A stretch of DNA of 64,000 bases, taken from NCBI RefSeq assembly GCF_900452865.1, contig NZ_UGOZ01000001.1, positions 1,984,001 to 2,048,000 on the forward strand, given 5' to 3'. Position numbers and translations under genes: made by a program. Position 1 is the stretch's first letter, and the number at the start of each line of letters is the position of its first letter. This document shows positions 18,379 through 27,740 of this stretch, one piece after another. Below the pieces are notes generated by a model. That model saw only the letters and a list, made by a program, of their open reading frames with translations, was not told the DNA's origin and ran no database searches. This DNA comes from Legionella taurinensis. Its GTDB lineage: Bacteria > Pseudomonadota > Gammaproteobacteria > Legionellales > Legionellaceae.

Positions 18379-19917
18379 ATGGTTCGTAAATTCAGGCATA
18401 TTGCATTTCTAGGTGATAGTTTATCCGATCGACGCACCATGGATCGCCGTAAACTGCTCGGTTTGATTCCCATGGATTATTTAAGCGGCCTGAAAAGCAA
18501 ATCGCCGCGCGGCCGTTTCACCAATGGCTTTTTATGGGGTGATTTTGTCGCAGCCACCACCGTTGAACAGTTGGAAATTCAGCGTGCCCGTCGTCAAGAG
18601 AGGCTGCCTCACAGCGGCGCAGGGAATGCGGATTTGGCCGATGCCCTGCTCACCAATGATCATGGCTTTAAACGCCGAAATGAAAATGCCTTCTCTTTAA
18701 ATGACGATTTGCATGTACTGTATGAAGGCCATCGCCTTGCGCGTTTTTACTGCGAAGGCGGATTAACGGCGCATGATTACTCCGATGAATTGACGCTGGA
18801 TTTAGGCAAGGAAGGGGCTCGTCAAATTGTTTCTAACCTCGGCGCCAAACGGCAATCCCTGCTGGATGATGATGAGAAATACACCATCACGCAAGCTGAA
18901 AAAGAAGACACCCTCATCGTGGAATGGTCAGGCGCCAATGACCTGATTACGGTGAACGAAAAGCCCACCATGGAAGAAGCAGACAGGGCAGTCGATGCAC
19001 GGATAGATAATGTAGAAAAACTGATCGCCCAAGGCTATCGCAATTTTGTCCTGTTTAATTTGCCTGATTTGTCATTAACGCCGCGTTATGCGAGAAAAGG
19101 CGGCGACGAACAAAAAAATGCCAGACTCCTGTCCCTGTATTTCAACAAGCAACTGGACAAGCGATGCCAACAGCTGAAGGAAAAATACGCCAAACTTAAT
19201 CCGCCGATTTTCCTTGACGTGTTCGACGTCTGCACCCTTCTGCAGCAAGCCTATGACGATCCGAAAAAATACGGTTTTGATAAGGATAAATTAACCACGC
19301 CGTTTACTGAATCGGAAGCCTTCAAAAAGGAACAGAAGGACCCTGTCGACACCCAAAAACACATCTCGCCCTCCAAAGGGTACATGTTCTGGGATGATGT
19401 CCATCCCACCGCCGACATGCACGCCTACCTGGCTGAAACATTTGAACAGCAGTATGAAGACAAGCTTAGGATTGAACCACCGGCTTCGCAGCATGAGGGC
19501 AAAAAAAGAGAAGAGCAGCGGTATTTGGATCAATGGGAGTTGGATAGACCCGAGAAAGCCCTGCCTCGCAATGTTCTGCTCTTATTGAAATCCTTAAATG
19601 AGCATGCAGAGACGCTGATGAACTCTTCTTCTTTGCTTCGCCGTTCGAAAGGGGAGCACCTGCATGGACTTTATCATCGTATTCTCCAGGCAAAAGGCGA
19701 TTTGGAAACCATTACAGACACATTGTCCGCTCTGCGCAAAAATAAAGACAAAATGAAAATCATCGAAACGCATAAAAATCCCATTTATGATTTTTTTGCC
19801 CGCAAACACACCACCCACTCCGAAGATCTTGTTAAAGCCCTCGAAAAGGCTGTGGACGATGCCATCCAGGCGCATGATAGCCGCGATGAGGAAAAGGAAG
19901 GTCACGCTCTGCACTAG
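18379..19917 (+). CDS. SGNH/GDSL-family lipase or acyltransferase, candidate secreted virulence factor
   Basis: It has 512 residues. Block I is FLGDSLSD with the nucleophile serine near residue 14; the PRGRFTNGFLWGDF segment near residue 44 is typical of bacterial GDSL phospholipases such as the Legionella PlaA/PlaC/PlaD group. Block III is SGAND with asparagine near 187, and block V is WDDVHPTADMH with the Asp/His pair near 339-342. Residues about 365-512 form an extra helical, charged C-terminal region absent from minimal enzymes and ending in a Glu/Asp-rich stretch, as found in many Dot/Icm substrates. No classical signal peptide is seen, so type IV rather than type II export is a reasonable guess. 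Substrate is unknown. Confidence 0.75.
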   Translation: MVRKFRHIAFLGDSLSDRRTMDRRKLLGLIPMDYLSGLKSKSPRGRFTNGFLWGDFVAATTVEQLEIQRARRQERLPHSGAGNADLADALLTNDHGFKRRNENAFSLNDDLHVLYEGHRLARFYCEGGLTAHDYSDELTLDLGKEGARQIVSNLGAKRQSLLDDDEKYTITQAEKEDTLIVEWSGANDLITVNEKPTMEEADRAVDARIDNVEKLIAQGYRNFVLFNLPDLSLTPRYARKGGDEQKNARLLSLYFNKQLDKRCQQLKEKYAKLNPPIFLDVFDVCTLLQQAYDDPKKYGFDKDKLTTPFTESEAFKKEQKDPVDTQKHISPSKGYMFWDDVHPTADMHAYLAETFEQQYEDKLRIEPPASQHEGKKREEQRYLDQWELDRPEKALPRNVLLLLKSLNEHAETLMNSSSLLRRSKGEHLHGLYHRILQAKGDLETITDTLSALRKNKDKMKIIETHKNPIYDFFARKHTTHSEDLVKALEKAVDDAIQAHDSRDEEKEGHALH

Positions 19918-20083
19918 GTTCCTGGCCTAACCCAACGCAACACACGTCATTGACGGGGAGGTAGGACGTTTGGGTAAGTCGGCAAAGTCAGCCGAACGAT
20001 TGCTAAATTGACAGCGTTAGACGCTGATTGACGGTCTTCTTATTCACAGAGGGTTATACTGCCCCCTGCCGTTTTCTTCAGGT

Positions 20084-20115
20084 AACCGCTACAGCCATCA
20101 GATGCTGTAGCGGTT
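20084..20115. terminator. Hairpin downstream of the cold-shock gene
   Basis: AACCGCTACAG, a 10-base loop and CTGTAGCGGTT form an 11-bp perfect stem 19 bases beyond the csp stop. The T-run is short on either strand, so termination is likely but not certain. The rest of 19918-20133 shows no gene. Confidence 0.5.
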
Positions 20116-20133
20116 TAAGACTAACTACTTTAA

Positions 20134-20343
20134 TCAAAGAGCTTGTATGTTTTGTGCTTGAGGGCCTTTGGCTCCTTGCGTCACAATGAATTGAACTCGT
20201 TGACCTTCTGTGAGGGTTTTAAAGCCAGAGCTTAAAATTTCTTTAAAATGAGCAAAGACGTCCGGGCCGGAATCTTGCTCAATAAAACCAAATCCTTTAG
20301 CTTCGTTAAACCATTTAACGACTCCGTTTACTGTTTTAGACAT
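20134..20343 (-). CDS. Cold-shock domain protein (CspA family)
   Basis: It has 69 residues in a single OB-fold cold-shock domain that binds single-stranded RNA and DNA and prevents mRNA structure. The RNP1 motif KGFGFI is near residue 16, and RNP2 is DVFAHF near residue 28. A good TAAGGA precedes the ATG. It probably acts as an RNA chaperone; whether it is cold-induced or constitutive cannot be read from sequence. The upstream gap of 424 bases is long enough for the structured 5' leader typical of cold-inducible csp genes. Confidence 0.95.
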   Translation of the reverse strand: MSKTVNGVVKWFNEAKGFGFIEQDSGPDVFAHFKEILSSGFKTLTEGQRVQFIVTQGAKGPQAQNIQAL

Positions 20344-20767
20344 AAGTATCCTTAAGTGTTTATTGTAATGCCTGTAAAGGCGAATTTAGCCGGAAACAAG
20401 AATTAAAAACTACCGAACGAGGGATTAAATGAATAAAACGATCGATTTGGAGAGTGTAAAATAGACATTTTCTAGCTTGTTCTAAAGTACTACTTTTTAG
20501 GGTTAAAAGTCAACCTTATTCGCTGAAATAGTTTTTGTTGTGATTTGGCCCTGGCTTTTCCTTGCATCGACGAAATCCCTAGTCTGTTCAAACTGCATCG
20601 CCATTTTTTGCAAAATCGATTTGTCTATTTGTTATTCATTATGAATAAACTCAATGAACAAAAGAATCAATTAAAACCTATTCGGTTAATAAATCAGCAA
20701 AAAGGGTTTATTGCCGGGCCATAATTTAGTACACTGGCAAGCCAATAATTAATAACAGGCTTTTGCA
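20344..20767. other. Intergenic region between csp and mltD
   Basis: This 424-base AT-rich stretch separates divergent genes and must hold both promoters and any csp leader. I see no tRNA, terminator or repeat. One 27-codon plus-strand frame from ATG 20641 has no ribosome site and is not called. Confidence 0.4.
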
Positions 20768-22195
20768 TTGAAGTATAAGGCATCAATTGTTACGAGATTG
20801 TTTCTTTTATTTTCAATCTGTTGCAGCATGTTCACTGCTGCTTTCGCCAGCGCCATCCCCTCGGTCTGGGATGTGTTACGTGGCCAATTAAAACTCAATC
20901 ATGAAGTGACTCAACCCGAAGTTCAGGCGCAATTGCGCTGGCTTATTTCACATCCCAGCTACCTGCAAAAGCTGGCGCGCTCCGAACCTTACATTTACCA
21001 CATCGTCACGGAAATCCGTAAACGCAACATGCCAGGCGAAATTGCCCTGCTGCCCATGATTGAAAGCGCTTACGACCCCTTTGCCTATTCAGGGGCCGGG
21101 GCAGCCGGCTTATGGCAGCTCATGCCCGGCACCGGTAATAACCTCGGATTAAAACAGGATTGGTGGTTTGATGCCCGCCGCAGTATCCGCCCTTCCACTG
21201 ATGCGGCGTTGAATTACCTGACCTACCTCAACAAATACTTTAACGGCAACTGGATACTGGCGATTGCTGCCTATGATTCGGGCGAAGGCACCGTCTCCAA
21301 AGCCATCAAGAACAGCGGCCAATCGCGCAATGTCCGTTTCTGGAATTTGCCGGTACCTGAAGAAACGAGGGCCTATGTCCCCCGCCTCCTCGCCCTGGCT
21401 GAAATTATTAAATACCCGCAACGTTACCATGTCACCCTGCCGGATATCCCGCACACGCCCTATTTTGAAGAAGTGAACATTGGCAGCCAGATTGACTTAA
21501 GCCATGCCGCCAAACTGGCAGGCATTTCCTACAACGACCTGATTAAATTAAATCCCGGTTACAACCGCTGGGCGACAGCACCTTATAAGCCATTCAAGTT
21601 ATTGATTCCAGCCGACAAGGTGGCTTATTTTAATCGCAACCTCGCGTTGGTTCCTCAGGAAAAACGGGTAAGCCTGACCCGCCACCAGGTAAAAAACGGC
21701 GACAGCCTCAATTCCATTGCCCAGCGCTATTTCACAACGGTTAAAATGATCCGCGAACTGAATCAACTGCATTCAGAGAAATTAAAGGCAGGACAATTCC
21801 TGTTAATCCCAAGCAGTAAAAACACCAGTGTCGCGGCCTCCAAACGACCGACCGTGCTGAATACCCCCGACACGCCGTCAACCACCCAGACCTATAAAGT
21901 GCTCCATATTGTCCAGCCCGGTGACAGTTTCCACAGCCTTGAGACCAAATACAATGTGGAGGCCGCGGAAATACGCCGCTGGAACAAAATTCCAGGTCAT
22001 GCCCTGTTGCGTAAAGGGCAGCAATTAATCATCTGGAAACGTGTGGTTAAAGCCGGCGTTTACACGGTGAAAACGGGCGATAACTTAAGCCGCATCGCCC
22101 AACGCTACAATACAACCGTGGCTAAGCTGACGCGTTTAAACCCGCACATCAACAGCCGTCTGCTTAAGCCGGGTCAGAAATTAATTCTCGGCTAG
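20768..22195 (+). CDS. mltD: Membrane-bound lytic murein transglycosylase D
   Basis: MltD cleaves peptidoglycan glycan strands, forming 1,6-anhydro-muropeptides. It has 475 residues from a TTG start; AACAGG lies about nine bases upstream. A signal segment (LFLLFSICCSMFTAAFASA) is followed by the SLT domain with catalytic glutamate in MIESAYDPFAYS near residue 98 and GLWQLMPGT near residue 116. Three LysM modules follow (around residues 305-350, 375-425 and 430-475). No clear lipobox is seen, so it may be periplasmic rather than a lipoprotein. The 3' end overlaps the small-GTPase-like gene by four bases, convergently. Confidence 0.93.
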   Translation: MKYKASIVTRLFLLFSICCSMFTAAFASAIPSVWDVLRGQLKLNHEVTQPEVQAQLRWLISHPSYLQKLARSEPYIYHIVTEIRKRNMPGEIALLPMIESAYDPFAYSGAGAAGLWQLMPGTGNNLGLKQDWWFDARRSIRPSTDAALNYLTYLNKYFNGNWILAIAAYDSGEGTVSKAIKNSGQSRNVRFWNLPVPEETRAYVPRLLALAEIIKYPQRYHVTLPDIPHTPYFEEVNIGSQIDLSHAAKLAGISYNDLIKLNPGYNRWATAPYKPFKLLIPADKVAYFNRNLALVPQEKRVSLTRHQVKNGDSLNSIAQRYFTTVKMIRELNQLHSEKLKAGQFLLIPSSKNTSVAASKRPTVLNTPDTPSTTQTYKVLHIVQPGDSFHSLETKYNVEAAEIRRWNKIPGHALLRKGQQLIIWKRVVKAGVYTVKTGDNLSRIAQRYNTTVAKLTRLNPHINSRLLKPGQKLILG

Positions 22196-22710
22196 TTCGT
22201 ACCCGGGGAAAAAGGCTGACGCGCCTGTGAAATATCAGGCGCCATTTTTAGTTTATACAAAAACACCCGCTTGAAATTGTTAAAGCCTTCTCCCGTTTTT
22301 GCCGAAGTCTCAAGGGCCATGCTGTCGCTGTTATTCCCTGGCAATTTCTCATCGGCTTTGGTACCGACGATCATCCGGCTGGCCTGTGGGAAAAAACGCT
22401 CGGCATAAGCCCGGCCGGTGTTACAGGCCTGATTAAAATGGGGCGAGGACAAATCACCCAGAATGAGAATTAAATCGTACTTTTCCTTTCCCTGAGGTGA
22501 AGCCATTGCGGTTTCATCCAGGTCCTGATTCAAATCAAACACAATGGCGATGTTTTCATCCTGATCCGTCAGTTTTAACGTGGAAAACCGCCCTGTATCC
22601 TGCACCCATAAATTATCTTTGTAATAGAGTAGAAAGGCTCTTTTCCCACAAGCCTCCTCCCCCAGTACCAGGACACGCCTGGTTGGACTCTTATCAACAA
22701 AAAACCCCAT
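22192..22710 (-). CDS. Degenerate Ras/Rab-like small GTPase
   Basis: It has 172 residues. A P-loop-like LVLGEEACGKRAFLLYY at residues 14-30 resembles the Rab G1 motif, but the Ser/Thr after GK is Arg. The G4 motif appears as VGTKAD near residue 115 (TKxD for NKxD), and G5 as ETSAKTGEGF near residue 134, as in Rab and Rho proteins. The G3 DxxG is missing; FDLNQDLDE is at that place. The size and the order of motifs fit a Ras-like domain of eukaryotic type. The loss of the G1 Ser/Thr and G3 suggests weak or no GTP hydrolysis. It may be an effector acting as a pseudo-GTPase. No partner gene is evident. Confidence 0.6.
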   Translation of the reverse strand: MGFFVDKSPTRRVLVLGEEACGKRAFLLYYKDNLWVQDTGRFSTLKLTDQDENIAIVFDLNQDLDETAMASPQGKEKYDLILILGDLSSPHFNQACNTGRAYAERFFPQASRMIVGTKADEKLPGNNSDSMALETSAKTGEGFNNFKRVFLYKLKMAPDISQARQPFSPGTN

Positions 22711-22978
22711 AGTTCAATTCCTTAAGGCAAAAATAAACAACAAACAGGCCGTGGGATTCTTATGCCAGCCTGCACGCTCGCTGATAAAAAATGTGTAATT
22801 ATTATACAATAATAGTACTTAATGGACGCTTTGACAGTAAAACAGAAGGATTTAATACGGAAGACGCTAAAACACCGTAAAGAAAAGTAAATATAGGCAA
22901 ACTTCCTTGCAAGTTGCAGTTAAATGGTGTGTTATACTTAATGATAACTTAACTGCCTGTAAAAATTAGCAAACACCC

Positions 22979-23554
22979 ATGAAATTATTGTTTGACTTTT
23001 TTCCCATACTTCTGTTCTTTATTACTTATAAGCTGTATGGCATCTATTATGCTACCGCTGTCGCAATGCTTTCTTCCTTAATCCAAGTTATCTTCTTCAG
23101 GCTCAAGTACCAGCGCTACGAAAAAATGCATCTGATAGGCCTTGGCGTTATTTTTATTTTAGGCGGCGCCACCCTGATTCTTCACGACCCCTGGTTTATT
23201 AAATGGAAACCGACCGGGATTTATTGGTTGACTGCCCTGGTTTTTTTAGGCTCACGCTTCATCGGCAGCCGCACGCTGATCCAGAAGATGATAGAGCATA
23301 ACATCAAGCTGCCCATGCAGACCTGGTATCGGCTGAACTACGCCTGGGCCGGCTTTTTTATACTGATGGGCATTTTAAATCTTTACGTGGCTTACCATTA
23401 CAGCACGGATGTCTGGGTCAATTTCAAATTATTCGGCGGCGCGGGATTAACGTTGCTGTTTGTGTTTCTACAGGCTATTTATTTAAGTCGGCACCTTATC
23501 GAGAAGGAAGACGAAAACCAACCCTCCAGGGACTCCGGGAAAAGTCTGCCATAA
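22979..23554 (+). CDS. yciB: YciB-family inner-membrane protein (intracellular septation protein A)
   Basis: It has 191 residues with five or more membrane helices. It begins [21 protein letters not shown], the family hallmark, and has [17 protein letters not shown] and [12 protein letters not shown] motifs in the expected order. YciB influences cell envelope synthesis and septation. The response-regulator gene starts 15 bases after its stop, so it may be the first gene of the pmrAB transcript. Confidence 0.92.
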   Translation: MKLLFDFFPILLFFITYKLYGIYYATAVAMLSSLIQVIFFRLKYQRYEKMHLIGLGVIFILGGATLILHDPWFIKWKPTGIYWLTALVFLGSRFIGSRTLIQKMIEHNIKLPMQTWYRLNYAWAGFFILMGILNLYVAYHYSTDVWVNFKLFGGAGLTLLFVFLQAIYLSRHLIEKEDENQPSRDSGKSLP

Positions 23555-23569
23555 CATTTGGAGCAAACC

Positions 23570-24238
23570 ATGAGATTGCTACTGGTCGAAGATGATGAAT
23601 TGCTGGGTGATGCAGTCAAGGCGGGCCTGACCCAATTTGGCTACATTGTGGACTGGCTTAAAGACGGCGAGGCTGCCCGCGCCGCTGTAAAAGCTGAATC
23701 ATTCGAATTGATTATTTTGGACCTCGGTTTACCCAAGTTATCCGGTCTTGGGTTTTTACAGGCCATTCGCAACGAAGGCAACGCAACGCCTGTGATCATT
23801 CTGACGGCACGTGAATCAATAGAAGACAGAGTGAAGGGGCTGGACAGCGGCGCCGATGATTACCTGATCAAACCCTTTGATTTAAATGAATTGAGCGCCC
23901 GGGTACGGGCCCTGGTTCGACGCTCGACTGGCCGTGCCGATTCCGTACTGCAGTACCGCAATGTCACGCTTGATCCGGCTGCTCATAGCGTGTATGTCGA
24001 TGACACCATCGTCAATGTCCCCCGTCGCGAATTTGCCTTGTTGCAGAAGCTCCTGGAAAACAGCGGTCAGGTCCTCTCCAGAGAGCAATTAATGCAAAGC
24101 ATCTACGGCTGGGATGAAGACGTCGACAGCAACGCGCTGGAAGTTCATATTCATAACCTGCGTAAGAAGCTCAATGCCAATTTCATCCGGACGATACGCG
24201 GTGTAGGGTACATGGCTGAAAAAAACGAGAGTAACTGA
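23570..24238 (+). CDS. pmrA: OmpR-family response regulator (PmrA-like)
   Basis: It has 222 residues from the ATG at 23570; GGAG lies seven bases upstream, whereas the frame technically opens at a TTG at 23558 that overlaps this ribosome site. The receiver domain has the acidic pair VEDDE, phospho-acceptor in LIILDLGLP near residue 51 and lysine in LIKPFD. The C-terminal winged helix carries REFALLQKLLENSGQVLSREQL and RTIRGVGYM. Gene order with yciB upstream and ruvA-ruvC-yebC-hmgA-rpoS nearby matches the L. pneumophila locus where PmrA activates many Dot/Icm effector genes. Name is by context and similarity. Confidence 0.85.
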   Translation: MRLLLVEDDELLGDAVKAGLTQFGYIVDWLKDGEAARAAVKAESFELIILDLGLPKLSGLGFLQAIRNEGNATPVIILTARESIEDRVKGLDSGADDYLIKPFDLNELSARVRALVRRSTGRADSVLQYRNVTLDPAAHSVYVDDTIVNVPRREFALLQKLLENSGQVLSREQLMQSIYGWDEDVDSNALEVHIHNLRKKLNANFIRTIRGVGYMAEKNESN

Positions 24239-24243
24239 CGTCT

Positions 24244-25677
24244 GTGAAATCCTCAATACGCAAGTTTTTATTGATCAATCTTCTGTTGGCTATCACGATC
24301 ACGACGACGTTAACTGCCATTGGGAACTATTACCTCGATCAAAAAGACATTCAGGAGCACCTCGATACGCTGATGGCGATTTCCGCTTTATCCTATCAGG
24401 CCCTGCTTGGGGATGATCTGCATGAGCGCCCCCTGGTGAAAATTCAGAATAACCTGGAAATTATTCCACAGAAAATTGAAAATTATTACCAGCGGCGTTT
24501 TTTAAACGATCTACCGCCTAAAAACTACCTTGATAAATTTAACTTTCAGGTCTGGACCAACGGCGGAAAATTGCTCCTGCATTCGTCCACCGCCCCTAAA
24601 ATTCCTTTAACCGCTGAAGAGGACGGGTTTAGCGACAAATACCTTTCGGATCAAAAATGGCGGGTATTTACCACCTACAATGACAAAGCCGGCATACGCA
24701 CCGTACTGGCCGAACGCTATGATACCCGCAACGAATTGGGGCATCGTATCGCCCAGGATGATCTCTACATCATGTTGCTGACCTTCCCGCTCTCCGGCTT
24801 GCTCATCTGGATCATTATCGGCCGCGGTTTAGATAGCCTTGATCGCGTCGCACAGGAAGTGGCTAACCGCGCCCCAACCCATTTAAAACCCGTGGATCTG
24901 GAAGAAGTTCCCGAAGAAATCAAACCCGTTATTGATGAATTGAATAAATTGTTTTATCGGCTGCAGGAAGGCTTTGAGCGCGAGAAACGCTTTGCCGCTG
25001 ACGCAGCCCATGAATTACGGACCCCGCTTGCCGCACTTAAAGCCCAAGCTCAGGTGGCTTTAAATACCAATGATCTTGAAGAAAAAAACCTGGCTTTGCA
25101 GAAGCTCATTGCCAGTGTCAATCGCAGCACGCACATTGTGCAGCAGCTTTTAACCATGAGCAAACTGGTTCCTGAGGCCAATTCGCTGAATGACATTGAT
25201 GCAGTCAATCTGGTCAAAATTACTCGTGAAGTATTAGCTATGCTGGCGCCCAGTGCGGTCGAAAAGCAGATTGAGCTGGAGTTTGAGCATGAGGAGAACC
25301 TGCCTGATTTTGCCGGCAATCTGACAGCCATCAGTATTCTTATTCGCAACCTGGTTGACAATGCCATCCGCTATTGCAAGGATGCCGGCAAGGTGCTGGT
25401 GCAGGTTTACCAGAAAAACGACGACATCGTGCTTCAAGTCTCTGATAATGGTCCGGGTATACCCAGTGAATTGCAGTCGCGTGTTTTTGAACGATTTTTC
25501 AGGGTGTTAGGGAACAAAAGTCCAGGCAGCGGACTGGGTCTTGCCATTGTCAGACAAATTACGGATCTCCACGGCGGCAAAGTGGAACTGGATTCACCCA
25601 AAGAAGGCACGGGCCTCATTGTCCGGGTTTATTTTCCCCTGCATCAGGACAATCCAAAAGAGCAGTTTACAGAATGA
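24244..25677 (+). CDS. pmrB: Sensor histidine kinase (PmrB-like)
   Basis: It has 477 residues from a GTG six bases after the pmrA stop codon. The order is: membrane helix (FLLINLLLAITITTTLTAIG), periplasmic sensor domain (about residues 30-175), second helix (LLTFPLSGLLIWIIIGRG), HAMP region, H-box with the phosphorylated histidine in AADAAHELRTPLAALKA near residue 256, N-box RNLVDNAIRY, G1 DNGPGIP and G2 GSGLGLAI. It would phosphorylate the neighbouring regulator. Acidic sensor patches such as EEDGF occur, but the ligand cannot be inferred. Confidence 0.88.
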   Translation: MKSSIRKFLLINLLLAITITTTLTAIGNYYLDQKDIQEHLDTLMAISALSYQALLGDDLHERPLVKIQNNLEIIPQKIENYYQRRFLNDLPPKNYLDKFNFQVWTNGGKLLLHSSTAPKIPLTAEEDGFSDKYLSDQKWRVFTTYNDKAGIRTVLAERYDTRNELGHRIAQDDLYIMLLTFPLSGLLIWIIIGRGLDSLDRVAQEVANRAPTHLKPVDLEEVPEEIKPVIDELNKLFYRLQEGFEREKRFAADAAHELRTPLAALKAQAQVALNTNDLEEKNLALQKLIASVNRSTHIVQQLLTMSKLVPEANSLNDIDAVNLVKITREVLAMLAPSAVEKQIELEFEHEENLPDFAGNLTAISILIRNLVDNAIRYCKDAGKVLVQVYQKNDDIVLQVSDNGPGIPSELQSRVFERFFRVLGNKSPGSGLGLAIVRQITDLHGGKVELDSPKEGTGLIVRVYFPLHQDNPKEQFTE

Positions 25678-25693
25678 TGGCCCCAGGCCAACC

Positions 25694-25709
25694 TTCCGCT
25701 GAAGCGGAA
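25694..25709. terminator. Short hairpin between pmrB and ruvA
   Basis: TTCCGCT and AGCGGAA form a perfect seven-base stem with a two-base spacer, within a larger imperfect inverted repeat (AGGC ... GCCT). It lies between convergent genes. There is no T-run, so the terminator role is uncertain. Confidence 0.35.
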
Positions 25710-25736
25710 CGTTAGCCTGACCCCGCAGACTGGCAG

Positions 25737-26348
25737 TTAAGCCCTCACCGCAAGAAGCTGCAGGGCTTGGCGAATCAACTGTTCGCAGTTTTTTGTGCCG
25801 TCATCGATTTTTTTAATGACTTTCACAGCATCCTGATTTTTATAGCCCAATGCCTCAAGCGCACTGATGGCTTCCTGTTGATCATGGTGCAGACCGCCCG
25901 CTGATTTTGAGGTAAACAAATGAAACGACTCGACATTCGCCAAATGACTGAGATTGTCTTTCATCTCCATGACTAAACGCTCTGCTGTTTTTTTGCCAAT
26001 GCCTGGGATATGAGTCAATTGCAGGGTATTGTTCTGATGGACACATTGAATAAATTCAAGGGGCGTAATGCTTGAAAGGATACTCAGTGCCACCTTGGGG
26101 CCAATGCCGTTAACCTTGAGTAAAGCCCTGAACAGAGCCCGTTCCTGCTTATCCGCAAAACCATAAAGCAACAGGGCATCTTCGCGCACAATGGTATGAA
26201 TGTGCAAATCCAGCAGGCCTTCTCTGGACTCCACTTCAAAAAAAGTAGGCAACGAGGTTTCAATGTCGTACCCCACGCCATTAACATCGAGGACCATTTT
26301 TCCTGGATGTTCCTTATCAATAATTTTTCCCTGCAGCCAGCCTATCAT
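25737..26348 (-). CDS. ruvA: Holliday junction DNA helicase subunit RuvA
   Basis: RuvA binds four-way junctions and loads RuvB for branch migration. The ATG at 26348 gives 203 residues, the family length, with AGGAGG seven bases upstream and ATGA overlap with the ruvC stop; an open frame to 26414 is not needed. The order is: OB-fold ([21 protein letters not shown]), helix-hairpin-helix repeats (LLKVNGIGPKVALSIL, LTHIPGIGKKTAERL), and the C-terminal RuvB-binding domain. A ruvB gene is not in the adjacent sequence, where convergent pmrB lies instead. Confidence 0.96.
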   Translation of the reverse strand: MIGWLQGKIIDKEHPGKMVLDVNGVGYDIETSLPTFFEVESREGLLDLHIHTIVREDALLLYGFADKQERALFRALLKVNGIGPKVALSILSSITPLEFIQCVHQNNTLQLTHIPGIGKKTAERLVMEMKDNLSHLANVESFHLFTSKSAGGLHHDQQEAISALEALGYKNQDAVKVIKKIDDGTKNCEQLIRQALQLLAVRA

Positions 26349-26857
26349 TGCTTTACCCTCCTGAGCTGTTTCTGTTGACGTCCCACTAAACTTTGACGCC
26401 AGTGGCTGTGGCAAATGGCAATAGCCAGGGCATCTGCCGCATCGCTTTGCGGCGAACTGTTTAACATCAGCAAATGAATCACCATTTGTTTGACCTGATC
26501 CTTGGTGGCGCCGCCATACCCTACAAGCGCCTGCTTCACCTCACGCGGCGAATATTCACTGATTTTTACTCGATGGGAAGCCGCAGCCACCATGGCGGCC
26601 CCCCGCGCATGCCCCAATTTCAATGCCGAATTAGGGTTTTGATGCATAAACACCTGCTCAATGGCCACTTCATCAGGGCTGAAATTATCCATTAGCAGGC
26701 AGACGCCGTCAAAGATTTCCAGCAAACGCTCGCTTAACTCGCCGTCTGCCGTGCGTATGCAACCGCTGTCGACATACGTAATACGCCGCTTTTCCTCCCG
26801 GATGATCCCGTAACCCGTGACACGAGAGCCCGGATCAATGCCTAGAATGATGCTCAT
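26345..26857 (-). CDS. ruvC: Holliday junction resolvase RuvC
   Basis: RuvC cuts four-way junctions symmetrically. It has 170 residues. The acidic metal-binding residues are in ILGIDPGS (Asp7), VAIEQVF (Glu near 67) and [10 protein letters not shown] (two Asp near 138-141). Both ends overlap their neighbours by four bases (ATGA), yebC upstream and ruvA downstream, showing a tight operon. Confidence 0.97.
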   Translation of the reverse strand: MSIILGIDPGSRVTGYGIIREEKRRITYVDSGCIRTADGELSERLLEIFDGVCLLMDNFSPDEVAIEQVFMHQNPNSALKLGHARGAAMVAAASHRVKISEYSPREVKQALVGYGGATKDQVKQMVIHLLMLNSSPQSDAADALAIAICHSHWRQSLVGRQQKQLRRVKQ

Positions 26858-27600
26858 CCGGCCATTGATTCCAGTAAAGCCTCCGGAAACTGGGCATTGC
26901 TGTGGACTTCCTGTACGTCATCCAAATCTTCCAGCATGTCAATCAATTTAATCAGGGTTTCAGCGGAATCGTTATCGATGGTCACCAGGGTCTGCGCATT
27001 CATGGTTAAGCCGGATTGTTCAATCTCATAACCGGCTTCCTGCAGGGCATGAAGCACTGCATGATAGGTTTCCGCACTGGTGATTACTTCGATTTGTCCA
27101 TCCTCAACCAGTACATCGTCGGCGCCTGCCTCAATGGCGAGCTCCATCACCGCCTCTTCGGGTTGACCGGCAGCCAGCAGGATGGAACCCTGCTTGGTGA
27201 AAAGATACGAAACGGAACCGTCAGTACCCAGATTACCGCCGTGTTTGGTGAAGGCATGCCGCACCTCAGACACCGTGCGGTTTTTGTTGTCGGATAAGCA
27301 ATCAACCAGAATGGCCACACCACCCGGGCCGTAACCCTCGTAGCGCATTTCCATCATGTTTTCACCGTCTAAACCGCCTGCCCCGCGTTTAATGGCATTG
27401 TCGATGGTGTCACGTTTCATGTTGGCTTTCAGTGCTTTAATCACTGCGTCGCGAAGGCGCGGATTCGATGATTCATCACCGCCGCCCATTCTAGCCGAAA
27501 CGGTAATTTCACGGATTAATTTAGTAAAAATTTTCCCGCGTTTGGCGTCCTGAACACCTTTCCTGAATTTGATATTCGCCCATTTACTATGACCGGCCAT
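26854..27600 (-). CDS. yebC: YebC/PmpR-family regulatory protein
   Basis: It has 248 residues. It starts [22 protein letters not shown], the universal YebC N-terminus, and carries [19 protein letters not shown] in the middle. Members act as DNA-binding regulators or, in the bacterial TACO1 line, as ribosome-associated factors easing translation of stalling motifs; which applies here cannot be told. It is the first gene of the yebC-ruvC-ruvA operon, a conserved order in gammaproteobacteria. Confidence 0.96.
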   Translation of the reverse strand: MAGHSKWANIKFRKGVQDAKRGKIFTKLIREITVSARMGGGDESSNPRLRDAVIKALKANMKRDTIDNAIKRGAGGLDGENMMEMRYEGYGPGGVAILVDCLSDNKNRTVSEVRHAFTKHGGNLGTDGSVSYLFTKQGSILLAAGQPEEAVMELAIEAGADDVLVEDGQIEVITSAETYHAVLHALQEAGYEIEQSGLTMNAQTLVTIDNDSAETLIKLIDMLEDLDDVQEVHSNAQFPEALLESMAG

Positions 27601-27740
27601 CGCCTTTACCTCTATACTGTCAAATAGTCAAATTATACCTTGTTCGGGAAATAAAAAGAACGGGAGACTGAATGAAACTCGACAAGCTTATTTGCTTCAG
27701 GCTATGCTAGTGACCTATTTTGCAAGGGAGGAGGCATTGA

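Noticed and set aside
20641-20724. 27-codon ORF upstream of mltD
   Set aside because: No ribosome site, lysine/glutamine-rich random composition and no neighbour support.
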